Positions 34,050 through 41,062 of a stretch of 63,581 bases of DNA are shown in pieces. Origin of the DNA: Oscillospiraceae bacterium (lineage in GTDB: Bacteria > Bacillota > Clostridia > Oscillospirales > Acutalibacteraceae); contig WRBQ01000006.1 in assembly GCA_009784445.1 (NCBI GenBank), positions 1-63,581 of the forward strand. Direction: 5' to 3'. Made by a program: the position numbers and the translations under genes. Within the stretch, counting starts at the first letter, position 1, and each line of letters begins with the position of its first letter. The notes beneath the pieces were generated by a model, which saw only the letters and a program-made list of their open reading frames with translations, ran no database searches and was not told where the DNA came from.

Positions 34050-34247
34050 ATGTGCACATTGAAGAAAGTATTGAAAATCGTCGCAATCGTCGCCGCCGTG
34101 GCAGCCGTAGCAGCGGGTGTTTTTCTGCTGGTGAAAAAACTCAAAGAGAAAAAAGACGCCGAAGCCGATGAATCCGAAAGCCTCGAAAGCTTCGTATCCT
34201 GCTCCTGCCTAGACGACGAACCCATCCTCGTTGAAGACCCAGCCTAA
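34050..34247 (+). CDS. Small membrane protein with acidic Cys tail (65 aa)
   Basis: GTGAGGTTCCCCC precedes ATG 34050. The protein has a basic start, a membrane helix (VLKIVAIVAAVAAVAAGVFLLV), a charged KKLKEKKDAEADE segment and an end SFVSCSCLDDEPILVEDPA. The CSC pair near the end could be a redox or metal site. Its own promoter and terminator support it as a real gene. Function unknown. Confidence 0.7.
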   Translation: MCTLKKVLKIVAIVAAVAAVAAGVFLLVKKLKEKKDAEADESESLESFVSCSCLDDEPILVEDPA

Positions 34248-34266
34248 GCCCTACAAGTTAAAAATT

Positions 34267-34296
34267 ACCCTGTCCGATTGAGACAGGGTGTTTTTT
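34267..34296 (+). terminator. Terminator after the small membrane protein gene
   Basis: ACCCTGTC (34267-34274) pairs with GACAGGGT (34282-34289), then GT6. Confidence 0.88.
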
Positions 34297-34297
34297 G

Positions 34298-34334
34298 CAC
34301 CTGCGGTGGGGCTCGGTCGCTTCGCTGTGCTCTA
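34298..34334 (+). repeat. Full copy of the CCACC-GGTGG/CGCTTCGCTGTGC repeat
   Basis: CACCTGCGGTGGGGCTC followed by GGTCGCTTCGCTGTGCTCTA, nearly identical to the reverse complement of 32067-32103. It sits between two terminators. Confidence 0.78.
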
Positions 34335-34346
34335 TCCAAGCACGAT

Positions 34347-34383
34347 AAAAATCACCCTACCCAGTTAAAGCAGGGTGTTTGTT
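34347..34383. terminator. Terminator at the end of the GNAT gene (bidirectional)
   Basis: CACCCT (34353-34358) pairs with AGGGTG (34372-34377); A-rich on the left and T-rich on the right, so it can end minus-strand transcription from the GNAT operon. Confidence 0.65.
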
Positions 34384-34947
34384 TTACAGTTTTAATCCCA
34401 GCACCAGCGTAAACGGCAATCGCCTCACCTTGTGAAAGCCGTATTTTTTGTAAAAACTGCGGCCCTTTTTGTTCGCCGGGCTCACACCAAGCATCACGGC
34501 AGGCACACCCATGTCGCGCAGCTGCGTGGTGAGGGCATCCATCAGCCGATGACCCACGCCCATGCGCTGGTAGGCATCCAGAATATCAATGTGCAAATGC
34601 GCAGGGTAGCGCTTGCAGAACAGGCGCGGCATTTTTGCGGCCGCCACGCACTCAAAGCGCTGCACAAAGCGTAAAGCCTTGCTGCGCGGCGCATAGTCCC
34701 GCAGATACTCCTTGCGATACGCCCAGTATTCCGGCGCACACAGGATGTAACCCACGGCTTCATCCTGCTCATTGGCCGCCACAAAGCAGTGTTGCGGTTG
34801 CCGCTCAATGTAGTAATCGCAGTAGGTGGTCAGCAGTTTGGTGTGCTGAGGCCCCGGTTCTGTGTCATTAGGAAAATCCGCTGTTTGCATGCAAACAATG
34901 CGCACATTGTCGCGGTCTTTGTCTTGGTATGGTCGAATGGTAATCAT
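34384..34947 (-). CDS. GNAT-family N-acetyltransferase
   Basis: A 187-residue protein. It starts MITIRPYQDKDRDNVRIVCMQTAD, typical of GNAT, and has the acetyl-CoA loop YQRMGVGHRLMDAL (Q/RxxGxG/A) near residue 130, then GVSPANKKGRSFYKKYGFHKV, the closing strand and helix. It transfers acetyl to an amine on an unknown substrate. It starts 2 bases after the stop of the isomerase gene, so both are likely on one mRNA. Confidence 0.85.
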   Translation of the reverse strand: MITIRPYQDKDRDNVRIVCMQTADFPNDTEPGPQHTKLLTTYCDYYIERQPQHCFVAANEQDEAVGYILCAPEYWAYRKEYLRDYAPRSKALRFVQRFECVAAAKMPRLFCKRYPAHLHIDILDAYQRMGVGHRLMDALTTQLRDMGVPAVMLGVSPANKKGRSFYKKYGFHKVRRLPFTLVLGLKL

Positions 34948-34949
34948 AA

Positions 34950-36122
34950 TTACTCTCTTGCCTCAACAAACACGCTGTTGCCCTCAGCGTCCACGGCATA
35001 GGTGAAAATCAGCTCACCAATGCGGGCAAACATCAGGCCACGCACAAATCTCTCGCGGTCGGTGTTTAGTATCACCAGCAGCATTTCTTCTTCTGTCAGG
35101 TCATTGCCGTGCATTTGGCGCACTTGTGCAAACATTTCCTCAATGCTCTCCTCGCCTTCCATTTGACGAAAATCATCCAGTTCTGCGTCAACGTCGGCTT
35201 GGGTGATGGTAATGCCTTCTTGCGCTGCAATGGCAAACACCACTAGATCTTCTCGGGCCCAGCTTTCACCTTGTGGCCCCAAATCTTGATAGATATTCGC
35301 TGCCGCGGGCAGGTTGCCAATAAATTCAACATGATCATCAATCACTACGTGGAACGCCTGCACCGCAGCCAATGAGCGAATTTGGTTAAACATCATGTTC
35401 AAAAATTCTTGCTTGTCGGTGGTTGCACCTTCCGAAACCATCCAAACTTGCTCTTCAGTTAACTCGGCGGGGGGCGCAAAAATCTCATGCACCACCGTGG
35501 TAAACACAGCATTGCGGCCTGCAACGCCAAATTCATCTTCTTCATTTTCCTGCGCTTCAGGGAAAGTCACACGAATTTCAACAGTTTGGCCAATTACCTG
35601 CCCCACCAACTGCTCTTCAAAGCCATCCATCATGAAGCCGCTGCCGATGACTAATTCAAACTCTTCAGTGCTCATTTCTGGCACTTCTCCAACACCTTCA
35701 ACATAAACATCAAAGCCAAGGATAGTGTAATCTCCCCGTTGCACTACGGTGCGGTCAGTTTCCTCTGCAAATTGTGCGCGCACCATCAATGACATTTGCT
35801 CATCGTCAAATGCTTCAAAGTCAACCACCACGCCGCGCCAATCACCAAGGGTGATGTAATGATCAAAATCCACGCCGGCAAAGGGGTCAAAGTCATTTTC
35901 ACCTAGCAGAGGGGGCGGTGGAATAATTTCCTGCGTACCGTTTTGCGGTGTATCGTTTCGGTTGTTAAATGGCAGCCCCTGCGCAACCAACAGATATACA
36001 ACACCGCTAATGAGCAGCGCCAAAACCACCGCTAGGGCCACGGCGATAATCACGATTTTTTTGCGCGATAAGGTTACGGAATTGGTGTCTTTCTTTTGGG
36101 GAGTTTTTTTCTGTTGAGCCAT
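34950..36122 (-). CDS. Membrane-anchored trigger-factor-like FKBP isomerase
   Basis: A 390-residue protein with a basic start, one membrane helix (IVIIAVALAVVLALLISGVVYLLV, about residues 24-46) and an outside part. Residues 125-225 match the FKBP domain of trigger factor: GDYTILGFDVYVEG, FELVIGSGFMMDGFEEQLVGQVIGQTVEIRVTFPEAQ, and FTTVVHEI. The rest is helical like the trigger-factor chaperone C-domain. The ribosome-binding N-domain is replaced by a membrane anchor, so it would act on exported proteins. A TGCTATACT box lies upstream. Confidence 0.78.
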   Translation of the reverse strand: MAQQKKTPQKKDTNSVTLSRKKIVIIAVALAVVLALLISGVVYLLVAQGLPFNNRNDTPQNGTQEIIPPPPLLGENDFDPFAGVDFDHYITLGDWRGVVVDFEAFDDEQMSLMVRAQFAEETDRTVVQRGDYTILGFDVYVEGVGEVPEMSTEEFELVIGSGFMMDGFEEQLVGQVIGQTVEIRVTFPEAQENEEDEFGVAGRNAVFTTVVHEIFAPPAELTEEQVWMVSEGATTDKQEFLNMMFNQIRSLAAVQAFHVVIDDHVEFIGNLPAAANIYQDLGPQGESWAREDLVVFAIAAQEGITITQADVDAELDDFRQMEGEESIEEMFAQVRQMHGNDLTEEEMLLVILNTDRERFVRGLMFARIGELIFTYAVDAEGNSVFVEARE

Positions 36123-36260
36123 GTGCGCACACCTTCGTTTCTATATTATGTCATCTCATAGTATAGCACACAGCGACACACAAAAGCAATAGATAATATG
36201 TGAACTTTATCATTGCCTGAATCTTGCGTTGCGCAAAGGCAGCCTTCTCTCAAAAAACCG

Positions 36261-36276
36261 TGTTTCACGTGAAACA
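36261..36276. other. parS centromere site (ParB/Spo0J binding)
   Basis: TGTTTCACGTGAAACA is the exact 16-bp palindromic consensus of chromosomal parS sites in Firmicutes. It is between genes (36123-36358) and does not overlap a coding region. ParB loads here and spreads. Such sites cluster around oriC, so the window is probably origin-proximal. No parA or parB gene is in the window. Confidence 0.88.
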
Positions 36277-36358
36277 ATTTTTGCATCCCCGGCATGACCC
36301 GCCTCCCCAGTGCATATACATGCCATAAACACAATCCAAACCAAGGGGGAACAACACA

Positions 36359-37873
36359 ATGGAACTGGCGCACAACACCCAAAACGTCGGCCGCGCACAA
36401 AGCGTGTTTGACGCAAAACTTGAACAGCCCATCGACGGCATCATCACCCTGCCCGAATATTGCCCCGACATTCACCGCATGTTGCGCTGCAGCATGGAGC
36501 CCGCTGTGCACAGCGTGCAAACCAATGGCGAGCGCGTGACTGTGGAGGGCAACGCCCGCGTGACAGTGCTCTATGCCGCAGAAGACGGCAGCCTGCAAAG
36601 CGTGGAGCAAAACACGCCCTTCAGCCGCATGATCGACATACCGGACCTGGCCGAAGGCGATGCCATCACCGTGGTAGTGAAGCCCGATTTTGCCAACGCA
36701 CGCGCCACTAGCCAACGCCGCTTTGATACCAACGGCATGCTGGGCGTGCTGCTGCGTGCCGCCCGCGTGCAAGAAGACGCCGTGCTCACAGACATCATCG
36801 GCGGCGGCATACAAGCGCTGCGTGACACTCTGGGCGCCTCTTCACTAGAAAGCCTAGCGTCCACACACTTCCCGCTAAGCGAAGTCATTGAAATCGACCA
36901 AGGCGCCCCGCCGGTGGATCAAATTCTGCTGCGCCATGCGGCCGTTGTGCCCGGCGAAGTTAAGGCCATTCAAAACAAGTTGCTGGCCAAAGGCAACCTT
37001 GAAACCCGCGTGGTCTATCGCAGCCGTGGCGTTGACGAACCCGTGCAGGTGCTGCATGTGATGCCCTTTAGCCAAATCATCGAAGCGCCGGGTGTCAGTG
37101 AGTCCACCGAAAACACCCTGCGCCTGCGCGTGAACGCCCTAGATATCACCCCCAAGGCCGACAGCACCGGCGCAGCTCGCCTGCTGGACATCAACGCCCG
37201 CGTTGGCGCTGAAACACGCGGTTATGCGCCCGTTGAACTCAGTGTCATCCGTGATGCCTACTCCACCCAAGGCGGTGCACGGCCAGATATGCGTCTGCTG
37301 GAAACCCACCGCCTGGTGGAAAGTTTCCGCGACACCCTCATCGCGCAGGACACCTATGAATTGGGTGCCCAGCGCGTGCTGCTGGTGAACCACGAAATCC
37401 TCACGCCTGAAGTCACCGTAAAGCCTGACGGCCTGCACACCAGCGGAAAAATCAAGCTGCACGTGGTGTATGTTGACCAAAACGGCAATGCCGAAACCGC
37501 CGAAAAAGAACTGGCTTATACTTTCACCCGTGCGCTCAAAGGCGACGAAACCTACAAGGCAGACGTAGACGTGCAGCTGCTGAACCTGCAAGAAACCCTC
37601 AGTGGCGGCAGCCTTGAGGTGCGTGCAGAACTGGCCATGGCAGGTGAAATCTTTGCCACCAACAGCCGCAACGTGGTGGGTGCTGTGAAGCACGATGAAG
37701 CCGACACCATTGCGCCGCGTGCACCGCTCACCATCTACTTTGCCAGCCACGGTGAGCCACTGTGGGACATCGCCAAGCGCTACCGCACCACCATGGATGC
37801 CGTGCGCCAAGAAAACGAAATCACCGGCGAAAGCGCAAGCGGCGGGCAAATGTTGCTCATTCCATCCGTTTAA
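36359..37873 (+). CDS. sipL: SpoIVA-interacting protein (DUF3794 + LysM)
   Basis: A 504-residue protein with DUF3794 (SPOCS)-type repeats, for example ITLPEYCPDIHRMLRCSMEP and VYYRSRG-like beta segments, and a C-terminal LysM domain (ASHGEPLWDIAKRYRTTMDAVRQEN...GGQMLLIPSV, about residues 455-504). This layout and the position next to spoIVA match SipL of Clostridioides difficile, the functional counterpart of SpoVID, whose LysM binds SpoIVA to anchor the coat. AAGGGGG precedes ATG 36359. A mother-cell sigma-E promoter is expected but was not clearly found. Confidence 0.88.
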   Translation: MELAHNTQNVGRAQSVFDAKLEQPIDGIITLPEYCPDIHRMLRCSMEPAVHSVQTNGERVTVEGNARVTVLYAAEDGSLQSVEQNTPFSRMIDIPDLAEGDAITVVVKPDFANARATSQRRFDTNGMLGVLLRAARVQEDAVLTDIIGGGIQALRDTLGASSLESLASTHFPLSEVIEIDQGAPPVDQILLRHAAVVPGEVKAIQNKLLAKGNLETRVVYRSRGVDEPVQVLHVMPFSQIIEAPGVSESTENTLRLRVNALDITPKADSTGAARLLDINARVGAETRGYAPVELSVIRDAYSTQGGARPDMRLLETHRLVESFRDTLIAQDTYELGAQRVLLVNHEILTPEVTVKPDGLHTSGKIKLHVVYVDQNGNAETAEKELAYTFTRALKGDETYKADVDVQLLNLQETLSGGSLEVRAELAMAGEIFATNSRNVVGAVKHDEADTIAPRAPLTIYFASHGEPLWDIAKRYRTTMDAVRQENEITGESASGGQMLLIPSV

Positions 37874-37894
37874 GAGAAAGAAGGGAGAATCATT

Positions 37895-39373
37895 ATGGAC
37901 CAGCGCAACATTTACGCAGACATTGCCCAGCGCACCCAGGGCGACATCTACATCGGCGTGGTGGGGCCCGTGCGCACCGGCAAATCCACGTTCATCAAAC
38001 AATTTATGGATACACTCGTCATCCCCCACATCTCTGTGGCCGCCAAACGCGAACGCGCCATGGATGAACTGCCCCAGGCCGCCAGTGGCCGAACCATCAT
38101 GACCACCGAGCCCAAGTTTATTCCCGAAGAGGCCGTGGAAATTGAACTGCCGCAAAACGCCAAGTTCCGCGTGCGCATGATTGACTGCGTGGGCTACATT
38201 GTGCCCAGCAGCCTGGGCTACATTGAAGACGACCAGCCACGCATGGTGCAAACCCCATGGTATGACGAAGAAATTCCCTTCAACATGGCCGCGGAAATTG
38301 GCACGCGTAAGGTCATAGCGGAGCACAGCACCATTGGCCTTGTGGTCACGACTGATGGCAGCATCAGCGAGATACCGCGTGAGGAATACGCCGAAGCCGA
38401 AGAGCGCGTCATCAGCGAGCTGCAGGAGCTGAACAAACCCTTTGTGGTTGTGCTCAACAGTGCCACGCCGCAAGCCCCGGCCACCGTGAATATGGCGCGC
38501 GCCATGAGCGAACGCTACAGCGTGCCGGTGCTGCCGGTGAACGCGCAAGAACTCGGCCAAGACGAAATCCGCAACCTCATTTCGCAAGTGCTCATGGAGT
38601 TCCCCATCCGTGAAGTCGGCGTAAACCTACCCGGTTGGATCACTACCCTTGATTCCGAGCACTGGCTGCGCCGCAGCCTATACACCGCAGTGCGCGGCGC
38701 AACCACCGGTCTGCGCGTGATGCGTGATGTAAGCAGCTTCGTGGAGCGTTTGCAAGGCGCCGAGCATGTAATTCATGCCGTGTTGGGCGCACTGAGCCTC
38801 AACGAAGGCGGCGCAAGGGTTGATCTCAATGTACTGCCGGAGCTATTCTACCGCGTGCTTGCCGAAAGCACAGGCCTTGAGATCAACGACGAGCAAGACC
38901 TGCTGCGCCAACTCACCGACCTTTCGCGCACCAAGGCCAGCTACGACCGCATTAAGCATGCGCTTGACGAAGTGGAGGCCACCGGCTATGGCATCGTTAT
39001 GCCCACGCTTGAAGAACTCACCTTGGAAGAACCCGAACTCATGCGTCAAGGCGGACGTTACGGCGTGCGGCTACGCGCCAGTGCCCCCAGCCTGCACATC
39101 ATGAAGGCCAACATCAACACCGAGGTCGCGCCCATTGTGGGCAGCGAAAGCCAAAGCGAAGACCTTGTGATGTATCTGCTCAACGAGTTTGAAGAAAACC
39201 CTGCACAAATTTGGGATAGCAATATCTTTGGCAAAACCCTGCACGACCTAGTAAACGAAGGCCTGCACAACAAGCTATATAAAATGCCCAACGAAGCACG
39301 CGGCAAATTTCAGGAGACCATCGAGAAAGTCATCAACGAAGGCTGCTCGGGCCTCATCTGCATCATTTTGTAG
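37895..39373 (+). CDS. spoIVA: Stage IV sporulation protein A (coat morphogenetic ATPase)
   Basis: A 492-residue protein. Walker A GPVRTGKST spans residues 24-32, with Lys30 as in Bacillus subtilis SpoIVA, and RMIDCVGY and TTDGSISEIPRE follow in the GTPase-like fold. The chain ends EGCSGLICIIL, the conserved C-terminus that contacts SpoVM. It polymerises with ATP hydrolysis on the forespore membrane to form the coat base. GGGAGAATCATT precedes ATG 37895. It is 21 bases after sipL, forming one operon. Confidence 0.97.
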   Translation: MDQRNIYADIAQRTQGDIYIGVVGPVRTGKSTFIKQFMDTLVIPHISVAAKRERAMDELPQAASGRTIMTTEPKFIPEEAVEIELPQNAKFRVRMIDCVGYIVPSSLGYIEDDQPRMVQTPWYDEEIPFNMAAEIGTRKVIAEHSTIGLVVTTDGSISEIPREEYAEAEERVISELQELNKPFVVVLNSATPQAPATVNMARAMSERYSVPVLPVNAQELGQDEIRNLISQVLMEFPIREVGVNLPGWITTLDSEHWLRRSLYTAVRGATTGLRVMRDVSSFVERLQGAEHVIHAVLGALSLNEGGARVDLNVLPELFYRVLAESTGLEINDEQDLLRQLTDLSRTKASYDRIKHALDEVEATGYGIVMPTLEELTLEEPELMRQGGRYGVRLRASAPSLHIMKANINTEVAPIVGSESQSEDLVMYLLNEFEENPAQIWDSNIFGKTLHDLVNEGLHNKLYKMPNEARGKFQETIEKVINEGCSGLICIIL

Positions 39374-39505
39374 TGAATAGTGGTTAGTGGTCAGTGATTA
39401 GTGTCTAAGAGTTAACCCCCAGCGCAGAAGAAACTTTCATCTGCACTGGGGGAACGATTTTATTCACTAATCACTATTCACTAACCACTAATCACTATAC
39501 ACTAA
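39374..39505. repeat. Heptad ACTAACC inverted array with internal terminator, copy 3
   Basis: Left arm has TAGTGGTTAGTGGTCAGTG; right arm has CACTAATCACTATTCACTAAC, an inverted repetition. Between them CCCCCAG (39416-39422) and CTGGGGG (39446-39452) form a strong hairpin with further GCAGA/TCTGC pairing. It separates the convergent spoIVA and solute-binding genes and supplies the latter's stop codon. Confidence 0.75.
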
Positions 39506-40920
39506 TACTCCATGCGGGCGCGGTGGCGTGCCCAGCCTTCGCGAATATCCTCCATAAACTCGCTCCAGCTGTGTTCGCCACGAATGTGGTAGCGCAAACC
39601 TTCACCCACCACTTGGTCACGGAACTCATCGCCGGGGGCAAGCATGCTCCAAGTTACGGTGTTGTTCACCTGTTCGTTTTGCAGCCAGTGCACGGCGTCA
39701 GCCATCAAGGGGTTTTGCATTTGCACGCTACTCACCACGGTGTCAAACGGCGCAATCACGCCCAAACGATTGGTGAGGAAATCCATGCCGCGTTCGTGGG
39801 TCACCAGCCAAGTCAAAAATTGCTCGGCAGCGTCGATGTGCTCTTGGTCTGCACGGCCATTGATTGCGGCAAATTTTACCGTTTCAAAGGCTAGGCCTTG
39901 GCGGGATGCACTTTCCATGCGCATGAAGGCAGGCATGAAGGCGACTTCGTTGGCGTTCACCGTTTGGTTGGCCACACCGCTCAAGTAGCCCACAAAGCCG
40001 CTGCCGCCCATGATCATGGCTACACGGCCGGTGCCAAACTCTGCTGCCGCATCGGCATAGCTGCGACCCTCAAGGCCTTCGTGCTCGGTCATGTGCTCAT
40101 GGTGCAGGCGATAGAAATCGCGCAGGCCTTCGTGATAGCGCAGGTGCAGTTCGTCAATGTGTTCGCCGGTTACGTCCATGTTGCGGCTGTTGATTTCCTG
40201 CCCGTGTGGAATCGCCATCAGACGTGTGCCCCACATATGGGACTCCCCTTCGCGCAGCGCAGGCGCGGCAAATACGGCGTCGATATCAAGGGCTTCACGG
40301 TGTGCATGCATGTCGCGCACCAAGGCTTCCAATTCGGCGTGGGTGGTGATGTCCGCCACGCTGTTGAACTCGGTGCTGCGGTCATCCAAAGCAAAATACG
40401 CGGTCATGATGCTCTCATTGTAGATGATGCCAAAGGCCTCCACGCCAAGCGGAATGGCCACGACGTTGTGGTGGCTGTTTTCGTCGTCTTCCACCAGCAC
40501 GCGTAGTGCCAAGTTGCGGTCAATGAGGTGCCCATAGGCCGTGGTTTCACTTAGGTTGTGGGCGTGCTCGTGCCAAGCGTGATACTCACGCGGGTTGTGG
40601 AAGAAAAACAGAGCTGGTTTGTTTTCTTCTCGCTCCAATGCGTCTCTGAGTTCCTCCAAGGCAACCGTGCCCGCAGCCGGGCGATGCACGTTGAGCGTTA
40701 CGCCGGTGGCGTTGCGATACTCCACCGCCAAGGCATCCCACATGGTGGCGTGAGCGGCGTGCGGTTGAAAGATGTTAAGCACAATGCCGGTATCTTGCGC
40801 AGGCGGAGGCTCGTTTGGCTCGTTGGGTTCGTGCCGGCAAGCGACGAAAAAGCCGCTGATTATCGCAGCGCAAAGTCCCAGCGCCAGCAGAGGTTTGCGA
40901 AGGTTTCTGTTCGATTTCAT
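39502..40920 (-). CDS. ABC-type solute-binding lipoprotein without a permease
   Basis: A 472-residue lipoprotein (lipobox FFVAC near residue 28), then a Pro/Glu-rich linker and a type-1 extracellular solute-binding fold: FQPHAAHATMWDALAVEYRNATGV, IPLGVEAFGIIYNES, and GRVAMIMGGSGFVGYLSG. It resembles sugar-binding proteins of the MalE class. No permease or ATPase gene is adjacent, so it must use components encoded elsewhere or serve as a sensor. AAAGGAATTT precedes ATG 40920. Confidence 0.8.
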   Translation of the reverse strand: MKSNRNLRKPLLALGLCAAIISGFFVACRHEPNEPNEPPPAQDTGIVLNIFQPHAAHATMWDALAVEYRNATGVTLNVHRPAAGTVALEELRDALEREENKPALFFFHNPREYHAWHEHAHNLSETTAYGHLIDRNLALRVLVEDDENSHHNVVAIPLGVEAFGIIYNESIMTAYFALDDRSTEFNSVADITTHAELEALVRDMHAHREALDIDAVFAAPALREGESHMWGTRLMAIPHGQEINSRNMDVTGEHIDELHLRYHEGLRDFYRLHHEHMTEHEGLEGRSYADAAAEFGTGRVAMIMGGSGFVGYLSGVANQTVNANEVAFMPAFMRMESASRQGLAFETVKFAAINGRADQEHIDAAEQFLTWLVTHERGMDFLTNRLGVIAPFDTVVSSVQMQNPLMADAVHWLQNEQVNNTVTWSMLAPGDEFRDQVVGEGLRYHIRGEHSWSEFMEDIREGWARHRARMEY

Positions 40921-41062
40921 GCAAAAAATTCCTTTCTCTGTGCCGTTTCACTATCCAGTATGCCCCACGGTTGAAAGGGTTATGCAAATGCATGAAAAAA
41001 GGACGCAGAATTTTCTACGTCCACTGGTTATTAAAGGTAGTGTAAGCAGATTACATGCACCC

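Noticed and set aside
37139..38587. Long minus-strand open frame antisense to sipL-spoIVA (482 codons)
   Set aside because: It lies wholly opposite two well-supported genes and has no ribosome binding site or recognisable family; His/Gly/Val-rich shadow frames are common at this base composition.
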